Shown: positions 25,449-34,163 of the stretch, piece after piece | Position numbering within the stretch: the stretch's first letter is position 1 | Layout of the letters: every line of letters starts with the position of its first letter | NCBI GenBank assembly: GCA_965194375.1 | Contig: CBDAEL010000003.1 | Length of the DNA stretch: 64,000 nucleotides | DNA from: Tabrizicola_A aquatica | GTDB lineage: Bacteria; Pseudomonadota; Alphaproteobacteria; Rhodobacterales; Rhodobacteraceae | Strand: one strand, 5' to 3' | The notes under the pieces: model-generated | Database searches by the model: none | Told to the model about the DNA's origin: nothing | Seen by the model: only the letters and a program-made list of their open reading frames with translations | Made by a program: the position numbers and the translations under genes

Positions 25449-25480
25449 GCCTCCGGCGGGAGTATTTTGGCCAAGATGAA
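25449..25480 (+). repeat. Short intergenic element, GGxG-TATTT-AGATGAA type
   Basis: CCTCCGGCGGGAGTATTTTG followed by GCCAAGATGAA lies just after mazG. A similar arrangement, CCCGAGGATATTTGGGAACA then GATGAA on the minus strand at 38006-38034, lies after cysE. I recall such strings as frequent 3' flanks of genes in Rhodobacteraceae; the role is unknown. Confidence 0.45.
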
Positions 25481-25504
25481 ACCAATTCTTTTTGTCAGGT
25501 ATTG

Positions 25505-25525
25505 ACCCGAGTAAAAGACTCGGGT
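25505..25525 (+). promoter_or_regulatory. Palindromic operator-like site before the fbpA-like gene
   Basis: ACCCGAGT-AAAAG-ACTCGGGT is a perfect inverted repeat with 8-bp arms about 40 bases upstream of the iron-binding protein gene. A possible -35 (TTGACC, 25502-25507) overlaps its left arm, so a bound repressor would block the promoter. There is no T run, which argues against a terminator. An iron-responsive regulator is likely from the gene it precedes, but its identity is inference. Confidence 0.55.
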
Positions 25526-25563
25526 TATTGAGGCCGTGCAATTTCCGACTAAAGGACTCAGTG

Positions 25564-26565
25564 ATGCGATCTTCTCTTCTGGCTCTTGCCCTTCTGTCCA
25601 CCGCCCTGCCCGCACTGGCGCAGGAGGTGAATGTCTATTCCCACCGCCAGCCCGAATTGCTGCAGCCGCTGGTCGATGCCTTTACTGCCGAGACCGGCAT
25701 TGCCGTGAATGTGGCCTTTGTTGACAAGGGAATGGCCGAGCGGCTGGTGGCCGAGGGCGACCGTTCACCCGCCGATCTGGTGCTGACGGTCGATATCGCG
25801 CGGCTGATGCAGGTGGTGGATGCCGGCGTGATCCAGCCCGTGCAATCGGATGTGTTGGAGGCCAATATCCCGGACTCACTGCGCGATCCCGCGGATCAGT
25901 GGTTCGGCCTGACTTCTCGCGCGCGCATTGTCTATGCCTCGAAAGAGCGGGTGCAGCCCGGTGAAGTGACGACCTATGAAGATCTGGCCACAGAAAAGTG
26001 GAAAGGCCGCATCTGCTCGCGTTCGGGTCTGCATGATTACAACGTGGCGCTTCTGGGCGCGGTGATTGCCCATTATGACGAGGCGACTGCAACGGCCTGG
26101 GCCGAGGGTCTGAAGGCCAATCTGGCGCGCAAGCCTGACGGCGGCGACCGCGATCAGGTCAAGGCGATTGCGGCCGGGGAATGCGACATTGCCATCGGCA
26201 ACACCTATTACATGGGTCAGATGCTGGACGATCCCGAGCAGGTTCCGGCGGCCGAGTCCGTGAACATCGTGTTCCCGACCTTTGCAAGCGGCGGCACGCA
26301 TCTGAACATCTCGGGGGTGGCGATGACGGCGGCGGCACCGAACAAAGAGAACGCGTTTAAGTTCATGGAATGGCTGTCGGGAGACGCGGCGCAGAAGATC
26401 TATGCCGAGACGAACCACGAATACCCGGTCAAGCCGGGCGTTGAACGTTCGGCGCTTGTCGCCTCCTGGGGCGAGTTCACGGCCGATACCAAGACCTTGG
26501 CCGAGATCGCGGCGCAGCGTCCGGCGGCGGTGAAGATCATGGAGACCGTGAACTTCGACGGCTGA
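25564..26565 (+). CDS. FbpA-type ferric iron ABC transporter substrate-binding protein
   Basis: The 333-residue protein starts at ATG 25564 behind AAAGGA. A signal peptide (MRSSLLALALLSTALPALAQ) precedes a two-lobed type II binding protein. The segment GNTYYMGQM contains the paired tyrosines that bind Fe3+ in FbpA, and VNVYSHRQPELL is the usual N-terminus of the family. It would capture ferric iron in the periplasm. No permease (fbpB) or ATPase (fbpC) gene is adjacent, so the rest of the transporter must be elsewhere. An operator-like palindrome precedes it and a strong terminator follows. Confidence 0.88.
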   Translation: MRSSLLALALLSTALPALAQEVNVYSHRQPELLQPLVDAFTAETGIAVNVAFVDKGMAERLVAEGDRSPADLVLTVDIARLMQVVDAGVIQPVQSDVLEANIPDSLRDPADQWFGLTSRARIVYASKERVQPGEVTTYEDLATEKWKGRICSRSGLHDYNVALLGAVIAHYDEATATAWAEGLKANLARKPDGGDRDQVKAIAAGECDIAIGNTYYMGQMLDDPEQVPAAESVNIVFPTFASGGTHLNISGVAMTAAAPNKENAFKFMEWLSGDAAQKIYAETNHEYPVKPGVERSALVASWGEFTADTKTLAEIAAQRPAAVKIMETVNFDG

Positions 26566-26590
26566 TCGGGAATTTCCAAGACAGGCGAAC

Positions 26591-26615
26591 GGGGGCCGGG
26601 TGCGGCCCCCTTTTT
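26591..26615 (+). terminator. Intrinsic terminator after the fbpA-like gene
   Basis: GGGGGCCG-GGTG-CGGCCCCC is followed by TTTTTC, a textbook rho-independent terminator 26 bases after the stop codon. Confidence 0.92.
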
Positions 26616-26676
26616 CTTTGACCCTGCGGATAAGGTTGGGCTAGCTAAGCGTCTTGACCGGCACGGAGGCCCGCAC

Positions 26677-27612
26677 ATGACCCGCAAGATCATCATCGAC
26701 ACCGACCCCGGGCAGGACGATGCCTTTGCCATCCTCTTGGCACTGGCCAGTCCCGAGTTGGAGGTTCTGGGGGTGACGGCCGTGGCAGGCAATGTGCCCT
26801 TGCAGTTCACCGAAAAGAACAGCCGGATCATCTGCGAACTGGCAGGCAAACCACAAACGCGGGTTTATGCGGGCTGTGATCGGCCGATCAAGCGCAAGCT
26901 GGTCACGGCGGAATATGTGCATGGGCAAACGGGCCTGAACGGGCCGCAACTGGCCGATCCGAGCATGGCGCTTCAGGCGCAGCATGGCGTTGATTTCATT
27001 ATTGAAACCCTGCGGCGTGAGCCCGCGCATACGGTGACCCTATGCCCGCTTGGCCCCCTGACCAACATCGCGGTGGCCTTTGAAAAGGCGCCCGATATCG
27101 TCGCCCGCGTGCAGCAGATCGTGCTGATGGGCGGGGCCTATTTTGAGGTGGGCAATGTCACACCTGCGGCCGAGTTCAACATCTATGTGGACCCTGAAGC
27201 CGCGGACATCGTGTTCAAATCGGGCGTGCCCTTGGTGGTGATGCCCTTGGATGTGACCCACAAGGTGCTGACCACCCGCGCGCGGGTGGAGCGGTTCCGC
27301 GCCATGGGCACCGAGGTCGGCCGCGTTTGTGCCGAGTGGCTGGAGTTCTTTGAGCGCTATGACATGGAGAAATACGGCAGCGATGGCGGGCCTTTGCATG
27401 ACCCGACGGTGATTGCCTATTTGTTGCAGCCGGGGCTTTTCAAGGGGCGGCATATCAATGTTGAAATCGAGACGGGGTCGGAATTGACCCTGGGCATGAC
27501 GGTGGCCGATTGGTGGGGTGTGACGGGCCGTCCGGCCAATGCGCTGTTTATCGGCAGTGTGGATGCGGATGGGTTCTTTGATCTTTTGACCGAGCGGATT
27601 GCGCGGCTGTGA
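26677..27612 (+). CDS. Inosine-uridine preferring nucleoside hydrolase family protein
   Basis: The 311-residue protein carries the family's calcium-binding N-terminal motif DTDPGQDDAFA (residues 7-17) and later conserved parts: LTNIAVAFE, MGGAYFEVGNVTPAAEFNIY and the catalytic-His region GPLHDPTVIAYLL. The family splits nucleosides to base and ribose for salvage. No signal peptide is seen. It stands alone; substrate preference is not evident. Confidence 0.92.
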   Translation: MTRKIIIDTDPGQDDAFAILLALASPELEVLGVTAVAGNVPLQFTEKNSRIICELAGKPQTRVYAGCDRPIKRKLVTAEYVHGQTGLNGPQLADPSMALQAQHGVDFIIETLRREPAHTVTLCPLGPLTNIAVAFEKAPDIVARVQQIVLMGGAYFEVGNVTPAAEFNIYVDPEAADIVFKSGVPLVVMPLDVTHKVLTTRARVERFRAMGTEVGRVCAEWLEFFERYDMEKYGSDGGPLHDPTVIAYLLQPGLFKGRHINVEIETGSELTLGMTVADWWGVTGRPANALFIGSVDADGFFDLLTERIARL

Positions 27613-27640
27613 TGCCTCTTCGTCGCCGTGCCGGCGCTCA

Positions 27641-28738
27641 TCAGCGCGACGGACGGCTGATCTGACCACCGCCCACAGCGGCGGACACGCCGGTGGTTGT
27701 GGGGCATGACGTGGGCAGGCCGCGCATGACGCGCACGGCAAGATAGGCGAAGGCCTGCGCTTCCAGCATGTCGCCGTTCAGGCCCGCCGCCTCGACCGGC
27801 GCCACCGGGCAAGAAAGCCGCGTGGCGAGTTCGCGCATCATCGTCGCATTATGCCGCCCGCCCCCGGCGACAAGAAGCCGCGTCACGGGGCGGGGAAAGT
27901 GCTCGGCCCCGCGGGCGACCGAGGCGGCGGCGATGGCGGTGAGGGTGGCGGCGGCATCTGCGGGCGAGAGGCCCTCCACCACCTGCAGCGCGGCGTGAAA
28001 CTCATTGCGGTCCAAGGACTTCGGCGGCATTTTGAAGAAATAGGGATGGTCCAGAAAGCTGGCCACTGCTGTCTCATCCACCCGCCCACTGGCCGCCAAG
28101 GCGCCGCCCTCATCTTGCGCGCGGCCTAGCCGGGCCTGCATCAGATCGTTGATCGGCGCATTGGCCGGGCCGGTGTCAAAGGCCAGAAGCGCGCCGGAGG
28201 CGTCGGGGGTGGCACAGCTTGGATCGACCCAAGTCAGGTTGCCTACCCCGCCCAGATTGAGAAAGGCGACGGGTTCGGTCGCCCCCGCCCATTTGGCGCA
28301 GGCGAAATGGAAGAACGGGGCCAAGGGCGCGCCCTGACCGCCCATCGCCACATCGTTTGATCTAAAGTCCCAGACCACGGCGGTGCCCAAGAGTTCAGCC
28401 AAGAGCGCGCCGTTGCCGCATTGATGGGTGCCGCGCTGGCCGGGGTCATGCGCCAAGGTCTGGCCGTGAAAGCCAACGACATCTGCCCCCGAAAAGCGCT
28501 CCAAAAGCTCGGCATGGGCGCGCTCAATCACTTCAGCGGCGGCCTCGACGCCCGGATCACCGGGCCAGCGGCCAAAGGCGGCGCGGATCGTGGCACGCTC
28601 AGCCTCACTCAGCGGGCGATAGGCGTGGGGGCCAAATTCGGCAATCGTCTCGCCATCGGTGAGCACCATGGCGGCATCCACCCCATCCAGAGAGGTGCCC
28701 GACATCGCGCCCAAAGCCCAGATCGGCCCCGCTTTCAT
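27641..28738 (-). CDS. anmK: Anhydro-N-acetylmuramic acid kinase
   Basis: The 365-residue protein starts MKAGPIWALGAMSGTSLDGV; the GxMSGTSxDG motif is diagnostic for AnmK. FHGQTLAHDP and NLGGVGNLTWV (ATPase-fold phosphate motifs) and LLVAGGGRHN follow. It phosphorylates and opens 1,6-anhydro-MurNAc during recycling of peptidoglycan. It is divergent from tyrS, with 60 bases between the starts. This pairing of anmK and tyrS is also common in other proteobacteria. Confidence 0.95.
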   Translation of the reverse strand: MKAGPIWALGAMSGTSLDGVDAAMVLTDGETIAEFGPHAYRPLSEAERATIRAAFGRWPGDPGVEAAAEVIERAHAELLERFSGADVVGFHGQTLAHDPGQRGTHQCGNGALLAELLGTAVVWDFRSNDVAMGGQGAPLAPFFHFACAKWAGATEPVAFLNLGGVGNLTWVDPSCATPDASGALLAFDTGPANAPINDLMQARLGRAQDEGGALAASGRVDETAVASFLDHPYFFKMPPKSLDRNEFHAALQVVEGLSPADAAATLTAIAAASVARGAEHFPRPVTRLLVAGGGRHNATMMRELATRLSCPVAPVEAAGLNGDMLEAQAFAYLAVRVMRGLPTSCPTTTGVSAAVGGGQISRPSR

Positions 28739-28798
28739 GCCTTCCCCTGCCCCTTTTGCCCCGCTATACCGCTGCCATCCTTAAAGCATGAGACGGCC

Positions 28799-30049
28799 AT
28801 GACCTACCATCCGAAATCCGACTTCCTGCGTGTGATGTTCGAGCGCGGCTTTGTGGCCGATTGCACGGATTATCAGGCGCTTGACGAGGCTTTCAAGGCG
28901 GGCGTGGTGCCGGGCTATATCGGCTTTGATGCCACGGCGAAATCGCTTCATGTGGGCAGCCTGATCCAGATCATGATGCTGCGCTGGTTGCAGAAAACCG
29001 GCGGCAAACCGATTGTGCTGATGGGCGGCGGGACCACCAAGGTGGGCGATCCCAGCTTTCGCGCCGATGAGCGTCCTTTGCTGACCAATGCCCAGATTGA
29101 TGACAACATCGCCGGGATCAAGCGGGCCTTTTCGCCCTATGTGACCTTTGGGACCGGCGCCACCGATGCGGTGATGGTCAACAATGCCGAATGGCTGGAT
29201 GATCTGAACTATCTGGAATTCCTGCGCGTGATCGGGCGGCATTTCTCGGTCAACCGGATGCTGAGTTTTGAATCGGTCAAGTCGCGGCTGGACCGCGAAC
29301 AAAGCCTCTCGTTCCTTGAATTCAACTATATGATCCTGCAAGCCTATGATTTCCTTGAGCTGAACCGCCGCTATGGCTGCTTGTTGCAGATGGGCGGGTC
29401 GGATCAGTGGGGCAATATCGTGAACGGTGTGGACCTGACACGCCGGGTGATCGACCATGAGGTTTATGGCCTGACCTCGCCTTTGTTGACCACGAGCGAT
29501 GGCAAGAAGATGGGCAAGTCGCAATCGGGCGCGGTCTGGCTGAATGGCGATATGTTCAGCCCCTATGAGTTCTGGCAGTTCTGGCGCAACACGACCGATG
29601 CCGATGTGGGCCGGTTCTTGAAGCTGTACACTGAATTGCCGATTGATGAGTGCAACCGTCTGGGTGCCTTGCAAGGATCCGAGATCAACGGGGCCAAGAT
29701 TGTCTTGGCCAATGCGGTGACGACGCTTCTGCACGGGGCCGAGGCTGCGGCGGCGGCCGAGGCCACTGCGCGTGAGGTGTTTGAGCGGGGCGGCGTGGGC
29801 GATGATCTGCCCACCGTCACCGTGTCGTCCGTTGATCTGGCCGAAGGGCTTGGGATTGTTCAGCTTTTCGTCAAGGCGGGGCTCGCTCCTTCGGGCAAAG
29901 AGGCCAAGCGGCTGATCTCGGAAGGCGGGGCCAAGGTGAATGATGAAACCGTCACCGACACCGGCCTGCGCTATGGCGCGGACGATCTGGCCCAGCCGAT
30001 CAAGCTGACGGCGGGCAAGAAGCGGCACGCTTTGGTGGTTTTGGGCTAA
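28799..30049 (+). CDS. tyrS: Tyrosyl-tRNA synthetase
   Basis: The 416-residue protein starts at ATG 28799; the frame is open upstream but inside the divergent anmK. The class I signatures are HVGS (residues 51-54, HIGH-type) and KMGKS (237-241, KMSKS-type). The tyrosine-binding part MGGSDQWGNI is present, and a C-terminal S4 RNA-binding domain (PSGKEAKRLISEGGAKVN) ends the protein. It charges tRNA-Tyr. Confidence 0.97.
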   Translation: MTYHPKSDFLRVMFERGFVADCTDYQALDEAFKAGVVPGYIGFDATAKSLHVGSLIQIMMLRWLQKTGGKPIVLMGGGTTKVGDPSFRADERPLLTNAQIDDNIAGIKRAFSPYVTFGTGATDAVMVNNAEWLDDLNYLEFLRVIGRHFSVNRMLSFESVKSRLDREQSLSFLEFNYMILQAYDFLELNRRYGCLLQMGGSDQWGNIVNGVDLTRRVIDHEVYGLTSPLLTTSDGKKMGKSQSGAVWLNGDMFSPYEFWQFWRNTTDADVGRFLKLYTELPIDECNRLGALQGSEINGAKIVLANAVTTLLHGAEAAAAAEATAREVFERGGVGDDLPTVTVSSVDLAEGLGIVQLFVKAGLAPSGKEAKRLISEGGAKVNDETVTDTGLRYGADDLAQPIKLTAGKKRHALVVLG

Positions 30050-30112
30050 CGCCCCGTCGACATCGTCGCGCGCCGTGGCGCGGAGACGCCCGACGCGTGC
30101 TATGTGAATGAC

Positions 30113-30139
30113 AAAGGCCGGGGTTTCCCCCGGCCTTTT
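30113..30139. terminator. Bidirectional terminator between tyrS and the cyclophilin genes
   Basis: AAAGGCCGGGG-TTTC-CCCCGGCCTTT forms a perfect 11-bp stem with A and T tracts at both ends. It lies between convergent genes and fits termination in both directions. Confidence 0.92.
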
Positions 30140-30142
30140 GCA

Positions 30143-30715
30143 TTATTCCTGCACGGTGACCTTGGCCATAACGTCCGGCTCAGAGGTGACCTCGCCGTTC
30201 GCGCCATCGCCGCGCTTGATGGCGTCGACGATCTCCATGCCAGAGATCACCTGACCAACCACGGTGTATTGCCCGTTCAGGAAATCGCCCTGATCGAACA
30301 TGATGAAAAACTGGCTGTTGGCCGAATCCGGGTCTGCGGCCCGGGCCATGCCCACGACACCGCGCGCAAAGGCGAGATCCGAGAACTCGGCCGGAAGGTC
30401 GGGCAGAGTCGAGCCGCCGGTGCCGGCCATCGACAGATCGCCCCCGGCTTTGCCGTTCGACACGTCGCCGGTTTGCGCCATGAACCCGTCGATCACACGG
30501 TGAAACACCACGCCGTCATAGGCGCCAGATTTCGCAAGCTCAACGATCTGGGCCACGTGCTTCGGGGCCTTATGATCGGCCATATCGATGACCACGGTGC
30601 CATTGGCCACCCCGGCAATCTCGATCACAAGGTTCGGGCCGGGGCCGTCAACCACGTCTTGGGCCAGCGCGGGAGATGCCGCAAAAGCGGACAGGATCAA
30701 AGCTTTACGCAACAT
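30143..30715 (-). CDS. Periplasmic cyclophilin-type peptidyl-prolyl isomerase
   Basis: The 190-residue protein has a signal peptide (MLRKALILSAFAASPALAQD) and a cyclophilin domain: YDGVVFHRVIDGFMAQTGD, with the catalytic Arg in FHRVI, then NSQFFIMFD and YTVVGQVISGMEIVD. It speeds proline isomerisation of exported proteins. It overlaps the end of the cytoplasmic cyclophilin gene by 11 bases and is the second gene of a two-gene cyclophilin operon. Confidence 0.92.
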   Translation of the reverse strand: MLRKALILSAFAASPALAQDVVDGPGPNLVIEIAGVANGTVVIDMADHKAPKHVAQIVELAKSGAYDGVVFHRVIDGFMAQTGDVSNGKAGGDLSMAGTGGSTLPDLPAEFSDLAFARGVVGMARAADPDSANSQFFIMFDQGDFLNGQYTVVGQVISGMEIVDAIKRGDGANGEVTSEPDVMAKVTVQE

Positions 30716-31214
30716 CGGCAGCCACCCGGACAGTGATCATGCGGTCAGGCGAGGCTGGCGGCTCACCGCGGGTGATCTTGTCGACATGCTCCATGCCCGA
30801 AATCACCCGGCCATACAGGGTGTACTGGCGGTTCAGGAAATGGTTGTCGTTGAAGTTGATGAAGAACTGCGAATTGGCCGAGTTCGGGTTCTGCGAGCGC
30901 GCCGCACCGATGGTGCCACGGTCATGCGGGATGCCCGAAAACTCTGCCGGAAGATCCGGGTGCTCTGACCCGCCCGTGCCTGCGCGGCGCAGGTTGAAGT
31001 CTTTTTCCATGTTGCCATTGGCCACGTCGCCGGTCTGAGCCATGAACCCGTCAATGACACGGTGGAAACACACGTTGTCATAGGCCTTGGCGCGGGCAAG
31101 CGCCCTCATCCGCTCGCAATGCTTGGGCGCGATGTCGTTCAGAAGTTCGATCACCACTTCGCCGTCTTTCAGCGTGATGATGACGGTGTTTTCGGGGTCT
31201 TTGATCTCGGCCAT
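30705..31214 (-). CDS. Cytoplasmic cyclophilin-type peptidyl-prolyl isomerase
   Basis: The protein has 169 residues from ATG 31214, behind GGAG; an ATG five codons earlier overlaps that ribosome site and is less likely. There is no signal peptide. The domain contains YDNVCFHRVIDGFMAQTGD and NSQFFINFNDN, with active-site Arg and Phe as in PpiB. It is paralogous to the following gene but differs in location, cytoplasm versus periplasm. It diverges from pgk with about 134 bases between the starts. Confidence 0.92.
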   Translation of the reverse strand: MAEIKDPENTVIITLKDGEVVIELLNDIAPKHCERMRALARAKAYDNVCFHRVIDGFMAQTGDVANGNMEKDFNLRRAGTGGSEHPDLPAEFSGIPHDRGTIGAARSQNPNSANSQFFINFNDNHFLNRQYTLYGRVISGMEHVDKITRGEPPASPDRMITVRVAADVA

Positions 31215-31348
31215 TGGGGGCGTCTCCATTTTTTTCTGCGGCGAACCTAATGTCGCATGGGCGAAAGGGAAAGGCCTTATGGTTGACGAAGCCGCGAGAT
31301 GCGCGGAAAGAAGGGACTGACAAACAAGGCTGGGATTTGGAGGTCAAG

Positions 31349-32539
31349 ATGGGCTGGAAAACGCTGGATGATGTGGCTTTGGCGGGCAAAACCGTGCTGT
31401 GCCGTGTGGACATCAACGTGCCGATGGAGGGGGGGCGGGTCACCGACACCACCCGCATCGACAAGATCGCGCCCACGGTGGAAGACATCATCGCGCGCGG
31501 GGGCAAAGTGGTGCTTTTGGCGCATTTTGACCGGCCCAAGGGCAAGGTTGTGCCCGAAATGAGCCTTGGCCATGTGAAAGACGCGCTGGCCGCGGCCTTG
31601 GGCCGCAAGGTGGTGTTTGGCAGTGATTGCATCGGTGCCCCTGCCCGCGCGGCGATTGCGGCAGCGGGTCAGGGCGATGTGGTTTTGCTGGAAAACACCC
31701 GCTTTCATGCCGGTGAGGAAAAGAATGATCCGGCTTTGGCGGCCGAATTGGCGGCTTTGGGCGATATCTTTGTGAACGACGCCTTTTCGGCTGCGCATCG
31801 GGCGCATGCCTCGACTGAGGGGATCGCCAAGCTCATGCCCAAGGCCGCCGGTCGGCTGATGGAGGCCGAGCTGCGCGCGCTGGAGGCCGCCCTTGGTACC
31901 CCGCAGCGCCCGGTGGTGGCGGTTGTGGGCGGGGCTAAGGTTTCGACCAAGCTCGACCTTTTGGGCAATCTTGTCGGCAAGGTGGATCATCTGGTGATCG
32001 GCGGCGGCATGGCCAATACTTTCCTTGTCGCTCAAGGGGTTGAGGTGGGCAAGTCGCTGGCCGAACGCGACATGTCCGACACCGCGCGCGAGATTTTGGC
32101 CAAGGCCAAAGCCGCTGGATGCGCCATTCATCTGCCCGTCGATGTGGTGGTGGCGCGCGAGTTCAAGGCGGGGGCTGCGCATGAGACGGTGGCGGCGGGC
32201 GCTTGCCCCGCGGATGCGATGATTCTGGACGCAGGGCCGCAGACCGTGGCGGCGCTGACGCAGGTGTTTGAGACCTGCAAGACCTTGATCTGGAACGGTC
32301 CTTTGGGCGCGTTTGAGATTGAACCCTTCAACGCCGCGACCAATGCCGCGGCCAAGGTGGCGGCGGATCTGACCCGCGCGGGCAAGCTTATCTCGGTCGC
32401 GGGTGGCGGCGATACGGTGGCGGCGCTGAACCAAGCCGGGGCGGCTGAGGAGTTTACCTTTATCTCCACCGCTGGCGGCGCCTTCTTGGAGTGGATGGAG
32501 GGCAAGACCCTGCCCGGCGTTGCCGCGTTGAACGGCTAA
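31349..32539 (+). CDS. pgk: Phosphoglycerate kinase
   Basis: The protein has 396 residues from ATG 31349, placed by GGAGG five bases upstream; this matches the normal length. Substrate and nucleotide motifs are VDINVPMEGG, LLAHFDRPKGK, ENTRFHAGEE, FVNDAFSAAHRAHAS and the C-terminal GGGDTVAAL. It interconverts 1,3-bisphosphoglycerate and 3-phosphoglycerate with ATP formation. The class I aldolase gene follows on the same strand, so two lower-glycolysis/Calvin enzymes are grouped. Confidence 0.96.
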   Translation: MGWKTLDDVALAGKTVLCRVDINVPMEGGRVTDTTRIDKIAPTVEDIIARGGKVVLLAHFDRPKGKVVPEMSLGHVKDALAAALGRKVVFGSDCIGAPARAAIAAAGQGDVVLLENTRFHAGEEKNDPALAAELAALGDIFVNDAFSAAHRAHASTEGIAKLMPKAAGRLMEAELRALEAALGTPQRPVVAVVGGAKVSTKLDLLGNLVGKVDHLVIGGGMANTFLVAQGVEVGKSLAERDMSDTAREILAKAKAAGCAIHLPVDVVVAREFKAGAAHETVAAGACPADAMILDAGPQTVAALTQVFETCKTLIWNGPLGAFEIEPFNAATNAAAKVAADLTRAGKLISVAGGGDTVAALNQAGAAEEFTFISTAGGAFLEWMEGKTLPGVAALNG

Positions 32540-32698
32540 TTTCGCCCTTTTGGCGCTGAAGTTCGGGCCCTGCGACGCCTTGTGCGTGGCGGGGCCAATT
32601 TGTTTCCAGATGGCTGGCACATGTTGGCGCTATCAGATTTGCCAGCGCCTTTGCGAGACGTTATGGCCGATCCAACGATTGCCAAAATGGATACGGAC

Positions 32699-33592
32699 AT
32701 GACCAAGGCGCAGCAGACGGAACGGGTGGAACAGGGCAACGGGTTTATCGCAGCGCTTGACCAATCGGGCGGCTCTACCCCCAAGGCGCTGCGGCTGTAT
32801 GGCATGCCGGAGACTGCCTATTCGGGCGAGACCGAGATGTATGACATGATCCATGCGATGCGCTCGCGGATCATCAAATCGCCTGCCTTTACGGGTGACA
32901 AGGTGGTGGGTGCCATTTTGTTTGAGCAGACGATGGACCGCGAGATCGACGGGATTCCGACCGCGACCTATCTCTGGGACAAGCGCAAAGTTGTGCCGTT
33001 CTTGAAGATCGATAAGGGTCTGGAGGCCGAGGTTGACGGCTGCCAGATTCTGAAACCGATGCCGACGCTGGATGCGCTTTTGGACAAGGCGGTGGCGGCG
33101 GGCATCTATGGGACTAAGGAACGCTCGGTCATCTCGGCGGCGAATTCCAAAGGAATTCAAGCGGTTGTGGACCAGCAATTCGCCGTGGCCGCCCAGGTGC
33201 TGGCCAAGGGGTTGATGCCGATCATCGAGCCGGAAGTGACGATTTCGATTGCCGACAAGGTCGAGGCCGAGGCGCTTTTGCGCGATGCGTTGATCCGTGG
33301 GCTGGACACATTGCCCAAGGGGCAGAAGGTCATGCTGAAGCTGACGCTGCCGAGCGTGCCGAACTTCTATGCGCCCTTGGTGGACCACCCGAATGTGCTG
33401 AAAGTGGTGGCGCTGTCGGGCGGCTATGTCCGCGATGAGGCCAATGCGATTTTGGCCAAGAACCGGGGGATCATCGCCTCGTTCAGCCGCGCGCTGACCG
33501 AAGGGCTGAGTGCCCAGCAATCGGACGCCGAGTTTGATGCCGCCCTTGGCGCAGCGATTTCTGCCATTCACGCCGCCTCGATCGCTGGGTAA
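32699..33592 (+). CDS. Class I fructose-bisphosphate aldolase
   Basis: The protein has 297 residues from the chosen start MTKAQQTERVEQGNGFIAAL, which matches the usual N-terminus of the family; ATGs at 32687 and 32663 are possible. ALDQSGGSTPKAL is the class I signature, and the Schiff-base lysine is expected in VMLKLTLPSVPN. It cleaves fructose-1,6-bisphosphate without a metal. It lies about 160 bases after pgk and is followed by a strong terminator. Confidence 0.93.
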   Translation: MTKAQQTERVEQGNGFIAALDQSGGSTPKALRLYGMPETAYSGETEMYDMIHAMRSRIIKSPAFTGDKVVGAILFEQTMDREIDGIPTATYLWDKRKVVPFLKIDKGLEAEVDGCQILKPMPTLDALLDKAVAAGIYGTKERSVISAANSKGIQAVVDQQFAVAAQVLAKGLMPIIEPEVTISIADKVEAEALLRDALIRGLDTLPKGQKVMLKLTLPSVPNFYAPLVDHPNVLKVVALSGGYVRDEANAILAKNRGIIASFSRALTEGLSAQQSDAEFDAALGAAISAIHAASIAG

Positions 33593-33606
33593 AACACCCA
33601 AAATTT

Positions 33607-33638
33607 AAAGGGAATCCACTGTTTAGGGGATTCCCTTT
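33607..33638 (+). terminator. Intrinsic terminator after the aldolase gene
   Basis: A perfect 11-bp stem, AAAGGGAATCC / GGATTCCCTTT, with a 10-base loop lies 15 bases after the stop codon. Confidence 0.9.
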
Positions 33639-33707
33639 GTGATTCGCTTGTGTCATGATTCTGATGCGACCTCCCCCGGCACATGAGGGGCGGCGCAGAG
33701 GCAGAGC

Positions 33708-34010
33708 ATGACGAACACCCCATCTCGCATTTCGCTGGGCGGAATCTTCTATCTGGTGTTGGCCTTCACGCTGGGGGGCTATTTCACCTTTGCCGCCGTG
33801 CAGGGCGATTATGGGGTGTTGCGTCGTGTTCAGATCGATGCCGAGGCGGATGCCTTGCGCGTGGAGCGCGACCGGCTGGCGCAGGAATTGACGCAGTTGA
33901 CCAACCTGACGCGGCGGCTGTCGGATGGGTTTCTGGACATCGACCTTCTCGATCAGCAGGCCCGCGACGTGCTGGGCTATATGCGCGCTGATGAGATCGT
34001 GATCCGCTAA
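33708..34010 (+). CDS. FtsB/DivIC-type septum formation initiator protein
   Basis: The 100-residue protein has a short cytoplasmic N-terminus, one membrane helix (IFYLVLAFTLGGYFTFAAV), a periplasmic coiled coil (RRVQIDAEADALRVERDRLA) and the C-terminal part with DIDLLDQQARDVLGYMRADE. That is the FtsB/DivIC plan. FtsB links FtsL and FtsQ at the division septum. The position just upstream of pdhA is conserved in many alphaproteobacteria. Confidence 0.88.
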   Translation: MTNTPSRISLGGIFYLVLAFTLGGYFTFAAVQGDYGVLRRVQIDAEADALRVERDRLAQELTQLTNLTRRLSDGFLDIDLLDQQARDVLGYMRADEIVIR

Positions 34011-34163
34011 ACACCCCCCTTTCAACCGTCTGGTTTGCGTCTGGCGGGCGTCTGGTCTGCGTATGGCATCTGTCCCGACACGCGTCTCGCCGCAGCCCTA
34101 AGGCAATTCCCGCCTCCGATTTGCGCGCCGTGCATGGCAGCCATGCAGGCCGCATTTTCTGTT

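Noticed and set aside
25505..25525. The hairpin after mazG as a rho-independent terminator
   Set aside because: There is no T run and it lies 65 bases after mazG but only about 40 before the fbpA-like start, overlapping a -35-like hexamer; an operator is more likely.
31277..32620. A 447-codon open frame antisense to pgk
   Set aside because: Same reason: it mirrors a full-length, well-conserved pgk.
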